A DNA stretch of 64,000 nt from Bacteroides sp. AN502(2024) (GTDB lineage Bacteria > Bacteroidota > Bacteroidia > Bacteroidales > Bacteroidaceae): assembly GCF_041227145.1 (NCBI RefSeq), contig NZ_JBGFSP010000012.1:62001-126000 (forward strand), in the 5' to 3' direction. The translations under genes and the position numbers were made by a program. The notes beneath the pieces are model-generated. The model was not told where the DNA came from and did not search any database. It saw only the letters and a list, made by a program, of their open reading frames with translations. How positions within the stretch are numbered: the first letter of the stretch is position 1; every line of letters begins with the position of its first letter. Shown here piece after piece: positions 8,277 through 18,089 of the stretch.

Positions 8277-9377
8277 ATGAATATGATACCGGCATATCTG
8301 AAAAAGACTGGACGCACGGTGTTGGCGGTCATGACTCTCTGTTGCATGATGACCTCGTGTGATCATGCCATATATGACGATGAGGGAGACTGCTCCGTAA
8401 CATACCGCGTCGGTTTCCGTTACGACCGTAACATGAAATGGGCGGATGCTTTCGCCCACGAGGTGAAATCGGTACACCTGTACGCTTTCGACAAGTCGGG
8501 CACTCTCGTGTGGCAGCAGTCGGAGCGGGGCGAGGCTCTCAAAGCCGACGGTTATTCCATGACACTCGACCTGCCTGCCGGTGATTACTGCCTGATAGCA
8601 TGGTGCGGTCTGGAGAATGATGGCGAACGTGCCGAGTCGTTCACCGTTCCCGAAGCCCGTGTCGGTGTGACACGCATCGAGGAGTTGCAGTGCAAGCTGA
8701 ACCGTCAGTACGATGCCACCGGAGCAGCATATAGTAAAGAAGAACTGTATCCGCTTTATCACGGTATGCGCAATGTGACCTTACCGGCTGATGACGATGG
8801 CAACGATTACTTTTACACGATGGATCTGACAAAGGATACCAATCATGTGCGTGTCATCTTGCAACATCTTTCAGGAGATCCGGTAGACGCAAAAAAGTTC
8901 ACCTTCCGCATTGAGGAAAAAAACGGGTGGATGAACTACGACAACAACCTGCTGCCCGATGAAATGATTACCTATAAGGCATACAATGTGAAATCTGATA
9001 CCGCCAGTATGGGTATCGACGACTATCCCGAACCGGGCAAAGCGAAGAACGTCAGTTCTTCACGCGTCATCACGGAGGTGAGCGTTGCCATTGCCGACCT
9101 TACGATAGCCCGTCTCATGGAAGACCGTGAGGCCGTTCTTACCATAGTGGCCAACGATGACGGTCACACTGTGGCGCAGATTCCACTTACGGAGTATGCC
9201 CTGTTGCTCAAAGACGGTTACGGTGAGGAAATCGGCGACCAGGAGTATCTCGACCGGCAGGATGAATACGCTTTGACTTTTTTCCTTGATGAAGACCGAT
9301 CTTGGATAGGTACTTCCATCATCATCAACTCATGGAAACTGGTGATTAATAAAGTAGATTTTGGTAGTGACAGGTAA
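8277..9377 (+). CDS. FimB/Mfa2-family fimbrial anchor protein
   Basis: A 366-residue lipoprotein (TVLAVMTLCCMMTSC lipobox). After the Cys comes DEGDCSVTYRVGFRYDRNMKWADAF, then VKSVHLYAFDKSGTLVW and LPAGDYCLIAWCG. This is the characteristic N-terminal domain of FimB/Mfa2 anchors. The C-terminal strand IIINSWKLVIN is also typical. In P. gingivalis, Mfa2 terminates and anchors the fimbria at the outer membrane and controls its length. Its place directly after the major subunit matches mfa1-mfa2 order. Confidence 0.85.
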   Translation: MNMIPAYLKKTGRTVLAVMTLCCMMTSCDHAIYDDEGDCSVTYRVGFRYDRNMKWADAFAHEVKSVHLYAFDKSGTLVWQQSERGEALKADGYSMTLDLPAGDYCLIAWCGLENDGERAESFTVPEARVGVTRIEELQCKLNRQYDATGAAYSKEELYPLYHGMRNVTLPADDDGNDYFYTMDLTKDTNHVRVILQHLSGDPVDAKKFTFRIEEKNGWMNYDNNLLPDEMITYKAYNVKSDTASMGIDDYPEPGKAKNVSSSRVITEVSVAIADLTIARLMEDREAVLTIVANDDGHTVAQIPLTEYALLLKDGYGEEIGDQEYLDRQDEYALTFFLDEDRSWIGTSIIINSWKLVINKVDFGSDR

Positions 9378-9399
9378 CCTTATTAATGTATTTCCGTTC

Positions 9400-11364
9400 A
9401 TGCAAAAGGCTTTGAAAATATGGATACTGATAATGCCGGTGGTGATGCTGCTGTTTACCGCTTGCATTAACGACGACTTTCCGGAGGACGACGCCACAGA
9501 CACTACTGTGAATGGCGAGGAGCCGACCGGGGACCTGTTTATCCGTTTCAGCCTGCGTCTTGGTGACGGCATGATCTCGCGAGCCGAGGGGGGGATATCC
9601 GAAACTGTCGGCTCCGACAATGAGAAGGTCATAAATACGGTCGATATCCTTGTGTTTGATGCCGCCGACAATACGCTGTTTGATATGGTGTGTCTCGATG
9701 CCGCGCAGGTGAATGACGCTAAATCCGGAAAGGAAGTTACTGTGCCTATCATGGGAGGAAAGGGAAAGACCCTGCATATCTACGCAGCTGTGAATATGCC
9801 GCCTCAGATGCGCAGTAAGTTTATCTATGGCTGTGGCACCGATGTGTCGTATCGATCAGCCGGTGTCGACTTCTGGAACGTAATGGACGAGTTTGTTCCC
9901 GGCAGCAACGGCAATCAGGAGAAGCTCGGCAGCTCCGGTATCCCTATGACAGGGCAGTTTAAGGTAGACGGTGACAATTTTGATATAACAGTCACCGGAG
10001 GGGGACATAGCACGAAGGAGAATGCTTTGGACGTTTCGGCAGACCTCAGTCGCATAGTGGCAAAAGTGCACGTGTTGGCAAAATCGATTAAAGCCGGTAC
10101 TCCGGAGGTTGATTATGTCATTGCAGCTGAAAAGTCTGCTGCCCAATCAGCCGGCGATGCTACTCAAGAAACTTTCAATTTTGAAGATTGGCTCGGTTGG
10201 ATGCGTCTGTCGGATGTACGTTATATAATTAACGGCACAAACAAGTCGACCTATCTTTTGCCGCAGAAGAACGCAGAAGGTAAGATGAAAGACTTGAACA
10301 TGAATCTGGCAGCCTACCGCTCCGGTTATTCGTTTGATGAATCATTGTGGGGCAAAGACTTTAATTACTATCACGGTATTTCTTTGCATAGTGCCAATAT
10401 CTCGAATAATGCATATTTCGGGCGGGCAGGGAAATTTGATGAGGATAGCTTGAGCAATACAGGCACAGGTACAGGTGCCGCAAACCGTTATACTAAAGGC
10501 TTGTACTGTCTGGAAAACTATTTCGACATTCCGACAAACCTGGAGTTTTATAGCAGACGGAAAAATACCATACCGATGGTTACGCATCTTTCCATAGCCA
10601 CCAAGCTCGTACCCAGGGACTTGGTCGTTCTTCAGGATTTTCCTGAGAAGTTGGATCTTTTCTTTGAAAAAGCCAAAGAAAGGAAGAAAGGTGGTTCATT
10701 CTACGAAGAGTACGGCATAACAGAAGAGGAACTTATCGCAGCGGGTATCAACCTTGATGAGGATGCGAAGCGATGGGAGGGAACGGAGGATGTGGAGGGA
10801 ATGAAGCAATTTTACTTCGTTGACACACCAGGACGGAGTAAGGCTGCGCAACCCAAACGCAAGGAATTTTATATCTTCTCGTCCAGAAATATTGAAGAGG
10901 CCAATTGTTTTATCAACTGGTCGTTGATAGCCAGAGGGTTGTGGAGTAGTGACGATAAGGTATTCACGGAGAGCAAGTATCCGAAAAACACCTATTATGT
11001 CTATGATACGCAGTACGACGAAGTGTCAAGTGTGGCGGGTGAGGATGATTGGGGGCGGAAGTATGTATATCTGGTGGCCGGTGCAGTGGCGAATGCAACT
11101 GACGATAATATCGGCATAAAGCTGCACTCCGTGCCTCATGTGGGCGGATGGGGCTACTATTATACGTATATAGATAACGATAAAATGGGGGTAAACGATG
11201 TACCCTTTACGTCATCGCAGGTGACGAGAAATACATATTATATCATTACCGTAGATAATTTCGGCACGCCGGGCGGTACGATAACCGACCCTGAATATAT
11301 CAAGGTGAACACCGAACGTGTGGGCTGGGACTATTTCGGTAGGGGGGATATTATCTTGCATTAA
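9400..11364 (+). CDS. Fimbrial accessory/tip lipoprotein (DUF4906-like)
   Basis: A 654-residue lipoprotein. I chose the ATG at 9400 because it gives a clean signal peptide (KIWILIMPVVMLLFTAC) and leaves 22 bp after the preceding gene; a TTG frame from 9361 is also open. The mature protein starts with an acidic stretch. It then has the fimbrillin-like GDLFIRFSLRLGD and VNTVDILVFDAADN-type strands found in accessory fimbrial subunits. The C-terminus (NTYYIITVDNFGTPGG...) suggests an incorporable beta domain. Probably a minor or tip component; exact role unknown. Confidence 0.7.
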   Translation: MQKALKIWILIMPVVMLLFTACINDDFPEDDATDTTVNGEEPTGDLFIRFSLRLGDGMISRAEGGISETVGSDNEKVINTVDILVFDAADNTLFDMVCLDAAQVNDAKSGKEVTVPIMGGKGKTLHIYAAVNMPPQMRSKFIYGCGTDVSYRSAGVDFWNVMDEFVPGSNGNQEKLGSSGIPMTGQFKVDGDNFDITVTGGGHSTKENALDVSADLSRIVAKVHVLAKSIKAGTPEVDYVIAAEKSAAQSAGDATQETFNFEDWLGWMRLSDVRYIINGTNKSTYLLPQKNAEGKMKDLNMNLAAYRSGYSFDESLWGKDFNYYHGISLHSANISNNAYFGRAGKFDEDSLSNTGTGTGAANRYTKGLYCLENYFDIPTNLEFYSRRKNTIPMVTHLSIATKLVPRDLVVLQDFPEKLDLFFEKAKERKKGGSFYEEYGITEEELIAAGINLDEDAKRWEGTEDVEGMKQFYFVDTPGRSKAAQPKRKEFYIFSSRNIEEANCFINWSLIARGLWSSDDKVFTESKYPKNTYYVYDTQYDEVSSVAGEDDWGRKYVYLVAGAVANATDDNIGIKLHSVPHVGGWGYYYTYIDNDKMGVNDVPFTSSQVTRNTYYIITVDNFGTPGGTITDPEYIKVNTERVGWDYFGRGDIILH

Positions 11365-11376
11365 TTATCAGGAAAT

Positions 11377-12702
11377 ATGAAAGTGTTATATCATACTATA
11401 TGGCTGATTGCAATGACTTTCATTGCAGGAGTGTCGCTCTCGTCGTGTGTTTACGATGGCGAAGATGATTCGGGTGAGAGCGATAACATCCGTATCAATA
11501 CGATGGTGATAAACGGTTCGCCGCGCATTGCACCGTTAGCCGATACAGACAATGACAAATTTGTGGTGCTGTTTTGGAGGGAAGATGAGTTGGCGAGTCT
11601 TAAAAGCACTACCAGCGATTTCCCCGTACCCTACCTCTCCAGAGAAGCGCCCCAGTCGGTAGAGTTTTATAACCAGACTGTATATGACACCGGCTATCCA
11701 TACCCTTACCCCGAAACGGCCCTGTTGTATGCCACCGGATATGCACCTACATCTGCCCTGACTCCGGAGGGTAATTTCCGGACGCTTAAGGTAAATGAAG
11801 GTGATCCGAATAAGGGGCGTCACGACTTCCTCGGCTGCGACTTGTGGCCTGAGGCATACAGAGGCTCGCAGAGCGACCCCTTTGCCAAGGATAAGAACAA
11901 GCTCTACTTCCGTCACCTTGCGGCAAAGCTCAAGTTTTATGCTGACCGCGACAGGGAGTCGATGGAAAACAAGCAGTTTGTGCGCAATGTGCGTATCACT
12001 AACCTATATATGCGCACCGATGATGGTAACGATGAGGCAGGATGGCATCCTATGCACACGCCCTCGGAGTTCCAGTGGGACGTAATGAAAGAGGGCGACT
12101 TCACTTCTTCGTATAAGAAGACGATAGATGAAGTGAAAGCGACTCCGGGAAACGAGGGAGTATCCACTATGCCTCAATACGGCTATCGTGTATGCGCCAG
12201 CGAAGCCTTTTCCGGCAATGATGGTGGTGCCTTTGTGTTGCATAGAAATGCTGCCGACCGTGTGCCGATCAGCGGTATGTATATAGACTCATGCTATGTA
12301 TGCAATCCGATAGAGACCGGAGCAGTGAGTGGTGATCAGCTCAAGCCCATACGTCTCAAGATGAACATCAGTGCGGAGCTTTCGTTCCGTTTCGACTTTC
12401 CGTTGAACGACGGTAGTGGCGGTTCCCTCACTGATGATTTGACTTTTACCCGTACATGGACGAATGTTCAGCTTAGCGCCATATATCCTGTGGGCACGGA
12501 CGGTAAGGTCAATCAGGAGGAAGCAGGAAAAGTAAAAGTATTCGAGGCGGGTAAGGAGTACCGCATCTACATACATTTCTATCGCACGGGGGTTAACCTT
12601 ACGGCCTTGGAGATGCCTTGGAATCAAGGTGGCGTGCATTACATCACCATTTCCGGTGATGGCATCATACAACCTGCCGATGAAAAAGAAAAGAATAAAT
12701 AG
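11377..12702 (+). CDS. Fimbrillin-family lipoprotein
   Basis: A 441-residue lipoprotein (LIAMTFIAGVSLSSC). An early segment (IRINTMVINGSPRIAPL) and a later LYFRHLAAKLKFYADRD strand are typical of the fimbrillin-like two-domain fold: the HLAAKLKF motif marks the second beta-sandwich in many Bacteroides fimbrial accessory proteins. The C-terminus contains YRIYIHFYRTGVNLTALEM and W, probably the terminal strand. Stop is 8 bp before the next start. Likely a minor stalk or tip subunit. Confidence 0.7.
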   Translation: MKVLYHTIWLIAMTFIAGVSLSSCVYDGEDDSGESDNIRINTMVINGSPRIAPLADTDNDKFVVLFWREDELASLKSTTSDFPVPYLSREAPQSVEFYNQTVYDTGYPYPYPETALLYATGYAPTSALTPEGNFRTLKVNEGDPNKGRHDFLGCDLWPEAYRGSQSDPFAKDKNKLYFRHLAAKLKFYADRDRESMENKQFVRNVRITNLYMRTDDGNDEAGWHPMHTPSEFQWDVMKEGDFTSSYKKTIDEVKATPGNEGVSTMPQYGYRVCASEAFSGNDGGAFVLHRNAADRVPISGMYIDSCYVCNPIETGAVSGDQLKPIRLKMNISAELSFRFDFPLNDGSGGSLTDDLTFTRTWTNVQLSAIYPVGTDGKVNQEEAGKVKVFEAGKEYRIYIHFYRTGVNLTALEMPWNQGGVHYITISGDGIIQPADEKEKNK

Positions 12703-12709
12703 AAACGAT

Positions 12710-15369
12710 ATGAACAGGAATTACCATATACTATCCGGTGCACTCCTTCTCTTTGTGTCAGGAGTTTGCTTCCAATCCTGTCAGCAGGATGATTTTGTGG
12801 ATTCCCAACCGGATATAGAGACTCTGATTGCAGAAGGCAGATACTTTACCGCACGCAGCGAGGATGCTTCCGAAGTGGCGAGTGATACGGAGGAGCCTAA
12901 ACTGTTTGAAGTCGGCACGCCATACCGTCTGTTTGCGTTTACGAAAGCTTATCAGGCAGCCGATGCGTATAATGAAACCCCTGCCGGACATCCGCGCTTT
13001 AACAAGGTGGCGTGGGAAGGCGAGACAACCAACGGTCTGCGCTTCATCAATATAGACAGCGAGCCTGATAAATGGTTCGGCTTCTCGGCTCTTGATAACG
13101 AAGACAAAACCGGTACTGACGGTCTTGTGTCGCTCGATTTCTATGGTTTCACCTATGGCAAGAATGCTGACCATACGGAAGATTATATTCCTGTCGATGG
13201 GTGGACAGACAGTTCAACCCAACTTAAAGATCTGAAGCATACTTCCAATGTCGAGAATGGCGAACTGGAGGACTTGAAGCGTGGTGTGCTTCTCAATCAG
13301 AATATCCAGACTGCGGGTAAGAGTAAATCCGAAAAAGACAACGTTTGGACTAACAATGCCTACACCCAAAGCGTCATGCCATTCAAGCACTGCTTCTCGA
13401 AACTCCGTTTCCAGGTCTCACAGCAAAGTGATGAAGACAACAAGGATGATGCCGGCAACCCGATTCTGAGCTTCCCAAATCTTTATGTCGACAAGATTGA
13501 GGTTATAAACACATACAGTTCCGGTGATGTTTATCTTCAGAACGGCAAAATAAAACTGACCGGCAACCAATATAACCGTGATTTGTCATTCAAGACCGGC
13601 TACGATGGCAAGGTGACAGAAAAAAACACCGATGTCGGTAATATGATTATCTTTCCTTCAGACGGTGGCGCTTTGACGGAGGATATGAATATGCCTGACG
13701 GTTATGACGTCGGCTTGCGAATAACCGTCAGAAGCACAGAAGAGGAGCATATTAAAAACATGGTCAGAAATACCAATACCGATGGCAACGAATCATCAGT
13801 CACATCGGAAATTGTTGACGGGACTACATGGTATAAAGGAACTATAGTCAAAAAGCAGATCGTAAACTATGATGAGAGCACTACGGATAAGAAAGTGTAC
13901 CTGCATTTCAAGCAGAACACCTCGTATATACTCATCATTGCCTTCAAGAAGGATGCAGTGCGCATCATCACCGTGATTCCGCAGGTCGAGAAATTGCTTC
14001 CCGGTGAGGGGACGCCGACAGACCCTTGGCAGGACCAGGCGATGGGGCAGCCGCAGATGTTCGACAACATCGTGTGGAGCGACCGTAATCTCGGTGCCGA
14101 CCACTATGACGCTACCGGATCGGATTATGAAAAGTGCGTAGGCTATTTTTATCAGGCAGGGCGCAACATCCCTTACTATCCGTTTCTATTCGAAGAGTAT
14201 AATAATAAAAAAAAGATACCTGACCCGAAAGAGAAAATCGATCAGGACCTTGCCAATAGAAGTTCGTCATACGGGATTTCCAAATACCGGTTTTTCCCGA
14301 TGGTGGATAGCCTGATTCTAAGGAGGAAGAAGATAATTGGTATTGGGTTATGAGTCCTAATGAAAATCCGCAGATGGATATTCCCGAGGTCAAGCCAACG
14401 GATGCGTATTTCGATTTTTCAAAGGGTAGTCAAACGACTGCAGGATTGTCCCCAAATCAGGATATGCATTGGTGCAAGGGATCAGGCAATCAACCTGTTC
14501 CCGGTGGGTGGAAAATTCCGTCAAGCCGGGAATTTCTAACCGTATTCCCGTCCACTCCTCATGCCGGCAATATAACGTTCCGTAAAGGATCGGGAAACAA
14601 TGATCCGATGGGTTGGAGGGGTGACGCAATGGATGGCACTGAAGCTCCTAATGTGCTGCGTGTCACTGTGCCCTATTATTACGACGGGATGCAGAATCCT
14701 GCCAAAAGTAATGCAAGCGCGAAATATACCGAGGCATGGAACACTCTGAAAAGTAAACAAGATCCCGGTTGTACCTTAGAGGGCTATTCTAATGGCCCCG
14801 GTGGGAGTAATCCGAATTATGAACCTGACGGGGATCCCGAGGATGGATATGCGTCAGTCTACATCATAAGCCGGGAGGGTGACGACTTGGTAGTGCCGGA
14901 TATCCTGAAAAATCCCGATTCGCAAGGGAAAGATTGGGCAATTAAATCATGGGGCACTATTTATGCCATAAAACGTATATATACTTCGGAGGCTTACCGT
15001 ATGCGTTGGCGTGTGGTAAATTCCACCAAGTCGGCGGTGAATCCCTGCTTCTATGTCGAAATATGCCGCTATCGCTGCAAACCCGATGCCGAACTGACCG
15101 TGGATAATTACAAGGGCTATGATTGGAACCATCCGGCAGCCACCATATATTTTCCTATCTGCGGTCTGGGCGATCATACCGGAGAGTATATCAATTTCGG
15201 TACGGAATGTCAGTATGCCACTTCCGACACAATTGTGGATGGCAAGACAAGTGCGGTCCAGATAAAAGTCACCGGCAATGACCCCTACAATTCCTATATA
15301 GCCGTGGTAAGAGGAGTGATAAACCGTACTTTCGGTATGCAAGTTCGCCCAGTTAGAGTGGGGGGGTAA
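12710..15369 (+). pseudogene. Fimbrillin with FISUMP-like C-terminus, split by 1-nt frameshift
   Basis: Two open frames form one protein. The first (12710-14353) has a lipoprotein signal (LLLFVSGVCFQSC), the HCFSKLRFQV strand of fimbrillins and IVWSDRNLGADHYD. It drifts out of frame at 14309-14315 and ends RRKKIIGIGL. The second frame carries the rest: DNWYWVMSPNENPQ, VPGGWKIPSSREF and the final FGMQVRPVRV. WSDRNLGA...GWKIPSSREF...VRPV is the order of a FISUMP-like domain, so the break lies inside one domain. Adding one base (AGCCTGAT to AGCCCTGAT) gives an 886-residue frame. It is either a recent mutation, a sequencing error or a variable site; there is no long homopolymer. The start at 12710 is preferred over 12629, which lies inside the previous gene. 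Confidence 0.8.
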
Positions 15370-15390
15370 ATAGCAGTAAATGAGGAAGTT

Positions 15391-16539
15391 ATGAATAGTA
15401 TAAGATTACATATATATCAATTTGTGGTGACAATGCTGTTATTGCCGCTGCTATGTGCCTGCGATGGTCAGGACGTTCCGGACCCCAACGGCGGTACCGT
15501 CCCGGAGGGTATGGTGGAGATTCGTCCGGTGTTGCCCGGAATGTTCAGTGCTATTCCGCGAGACCCGGGCGGGGTTAGGTCAGTCGCTTCAAGGGCGTAT
15601 GACAGCGACGCGATAACAGAAAGTAAATTGGATACAAATAAGCTGGAACGTCTGCCTCACGGTTCTACGGTATGGCTTATCGTCAAGAGTAAAGTGAAGG
15701 GACAGGCGACAGCCACCTATGTGAAGAAATCGTATGTGGTGTTTAACCCTTTGGAGGGCGATATGAGTAAATCGTACCTGGTCCCCTGTACCGTTAATGA
15801 CAACGGCGATATGCTGGACATGGAGGGGAGCCCGCTTTATCTGAAAAAAGGTCAAAAATATATGTTCTACGCCATTTCGCCCGCACGCAAACTTGATGAG
15901 GAAAAGTTGGCGCGAGATACGGTTGGGTTTAAGGTTAAGAATGGAGAATATTTCTATGCCAATGACTGCCGGTATGCAAGCACCACTCCGGACACGATAG
16001 AAGTGGAAAGCAGTAATCCTGAAGATGTACAGATCATCAAGCTCCGTCCGATGATGAATCAGACGGCGGAACTCAAATTCCAAATCGATAAGGGAGTCGG
16101 TGTGCATGACCTTGACATACAGCCGTCCGGTATCCGGATTTCAGGTCTGCAAAATGACACGACTAAGAATGCTGTTTACGGCGGTCCTGATGGGCTTCAT
16201 TGGCACATGTCGCAATCCGAGGGTGATGATCCGATCGATTTGCAGCACGGCGATAAGGTCGGTATGCTCGACTGCTACGATTATACCATAGACACGGATG
16301 AGCGTGTAAATATCGAAGTGCCGGTATTGCCGATGTACAGCACCTCGAAACCTGTCATTGTGATTTTCCGTCTTAAAGTCAACGGTGTGCCGACATCTTA
16401 CGAGATGATGCTCAACGAGAAAGACTTCAAAGCCGGATATTCATACGGTTATCGTGGTAAGGTGTCTATTGAGGAGGGTGTCACGGTGGTGACTTGGCAG
16501 TTCGTTTCGTGGGAATATGACGTGAATTTCCCTTTCTAA
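15391..16539 (+). CDS. Fimbrillin-family lipoprotein
   Basis: A 382-residue lipoprotein (FVVTMLLLPLLCAC lipobox). It has a Gly/Pro-rich mature start, an LRPMMNQTAELKFQI strand equivalent to the second-domain strand of other subunits here, and a C-terminal strand (VTVVTWQFVSWEYDV) resembling fimbrial terminal strands. Follows the frameshifted gene by 21 bp. Probably a minor subunit; I cannot assign it to Mfa3, Mfa4 or Mfa5. Confidence 0.7.
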   Translation: MNSIRLHIYQFVVTMLLLPLLCACDGQDVPDPNGGTVPEGMVEIRPVLPGMFSAIPRDPGGVRSVASRAYDSDAITESKLDTNKLERLPHGSTVWLIVKSKVKGQATATYVKKSYVVFNPLEGDMSKSYLVPCTVNDNGDMLDMEGSPLYLKKGQKYMFYAISPARKLDEEKLARDTVGFKVKNGEYFYANDCRYASTTPDTIEVESSNPEDVQIIKLRPMMNQTAELKFQIDKGVGVHDLDIQPSGIRISGLQNDTTKNAVYGGPDGLHWHMSQSEGDDPIDLQHGDKVGMLDCYDYTIDTDERVNIEVPVLPMYSTSKPVIVIFRLKVNGVPTSYEMMLNEKDFKAGYSYGYRGKVSIEEGVTVVTWQFVSWEYDVNFPF

Positions 16540-16552
16540 CATTCAAAAGCTT

Positions 16553-17785
16553 ATGACAATGAAGATGATACATTATAATAGATGGCTTGCATGTATGGCT
16601 GTTGCCTTATTGCTTGCTGCATGTACGGCCGATGACGAATATGCCGTGAAGGATGAATCCACAGTTGTTTATCCCGAGATTCACTTGGGTGTTTCCGATA
16701 TGACGATGACCGCAGTGTCCCGTGCTGCGGATCCGATGAGTCCGGACGAGGAGAAATACATCGAAACGCTCGCTGTGTTTGAGTTTGATAACGAGGGCAT
16801 GCATATAAAAGGCCCGACAACCTATCATTTCATAGACTTTCTCGCCGGGACCGTTGACGGTTCTTCGGGTGTCGGAGATATCCAGAAAACAGAGTTCGGC
16901 GTAGTCGAGACAACGCTAAAGGATATTGCATTTGAAAAATACACGGGCGGTACGATCTGTCTGGTTGCCAATGTCCTCGAAGACTCGGTGTTGGCTTTTT
17001 ACGAAAAATACCGCGAACCGGAACAAACCTATGGGCGTATGACGCTCGACAAATTCAAGACATGGACGTTGCCCTTCCAATACAAAGAGATTCCGAAAGG
17101 GACCTACAATGAAAGTACTGCCGGGCATCTTGAGGATATGTATATGTTCGGGTATTACGAGGGTCCTATCGACAGTGAAAGTGATGAATCGAGCAAACCC
17201 GAGAATATCCGTGTGGACCTCGGCCGACTGGCATCCCGCTTGGATATAACCGTTGTGAATGAAACCGGGGGAGATTTGGATAAGCGTTTGGGGTATCATT
17301 TTGACAACGTGTGCAAGAGTGCCTACTTCTTCCCGATCAAGATGGGGGTGCCACCTACCTTCGGGGCAGGTCAGACGCGTACAGTGATATGTTCCGGAGA
17401 CGAGCCGGTAGAGGGTGACACGGAGGAGTATAAGATTGTGCCGAGGACTTTCAAGAACGGAGCTTCCCATACCCGCTACTTCTATGTGGCTGCACACTCC
17501 GCTAAAGGTGAAGAGGATGCTACCAAACTGCATCTTTTCTATGACCGTAAGATTGTGGATGATGATACGACAGACGACTCTAAGAGTATCAGAGTTCCGA
17601 TGTGCAACGTCCATCCTTCGGAGGCTGATAAGGTTACTAACGGTTATTCCTTGAGTCGTAACACCCGCTATCACTTCACCATACGTCTGAGGTCAAAAGC
17701 TGCCGCTGCTTCCGAGCAAGCGGTCGCGAGCCGCTCGGTGGAATACGGTGAGCAACTGGGTGACATTATCGTATATCTCCCGTAG
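16553..17785 (+). CDS. Fimbrial lipoprotein, last gene of the operon
   Basis: A 410-residue lipoprotein (LACMAVALLLAAC). The first domain has YIETLAVFEFDNEGMHIKG and TGGTICLVANV, resembling the fimbrial accessory/FimB-like fold. A second domain begins RVDLGRLASRLDITVVNETGG. It ends in RYHFTIRLRS plus a short charged tail. Starts 13 bp after the previous stop; another ATG lies at 16559. No T-rich terminator is obvious after it. Confidence 0.7.
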   Translation: MTMKMIHYNRWLACMAVALLLAACTADDEYAVKDESTVVYPEIHLGVSDMTMTAVSRAADPMSPDEEKYIETLAVFEFDNEGMHIKGPTTYHFIDFLAGTVDGSSGVGDIQKTEFGVVETTLKDIAFEKYTGGTICLVANVLEDSVLAFYEKYREPEQTYGRMTLDKFKTWTLPFQYKEIPKGTYNESTAGHLEDMYMFGYYEGPIDSESDESSKPENIRVDLGRLASRLDITVVNETGGDLDKRLGYHFDNVCKSAYFFPIKMGVPPTFGAGQTRTVICSGDEPVEGDTEEYKIVPRTFKNGASHTRYFYVAAHSAKGEEDATKLHLFYDRKIVDDDTTDDSKSIRVPMCNVHPSEADKVTNGYSLSRNTRYHFTIRLRSKAAAASEQAVASRSVEYGEQLGDIIVYLP

Positions 17786-18089
17786 ATCGTGCCTATCCCT
17801 TGCGTTGCCGTGGGCGCGTTCTCTACTTTTTAACCGATTAGTTTCCGATATTTATATGGTCGTTCCGGGAAAGTATGCTATCTTTGTAACAAACAATATT
17901 TGGATAGTATAATGGATATGAACGGAAATAATGATAATATGTTGTCAGTATTCCTTAAGCCGGGAGTGTTATAGAACTGTTTTAGTTAAAAAAGAGAAAC
18001 AAACCGTATACTTAACCAGATGTTTCGAAAAATAGACTATCTTTGTTCCAATCGGATACACATTGTCTCGGATAAACTAAAAAAACAGA
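17786..18089 (+). other. Intergenic stretch with promoter and gene stub
   Basis: A TATCTTTG element (17879-17886) is followed by a 20-codon frame (17912-17974, MDMNGNNDNMLSVF...) that stops where the Rpn repeat begins. This looks like the 5' end of a gene cut off by arrival of the Rpn element. 17974-18089 is the duplicated Rpn promoter region, with TATCTTTG at 18038-18045. Confidence 0.5.

Noticed and set aside
14350..15369. Separate 339-residue gene
   Set aside because: It has no signal peptide, starts mid-domain, and its upstream frame reads DNWYWV in continuity with the preceding gene. Treated as the second half of a frameshifted gene.
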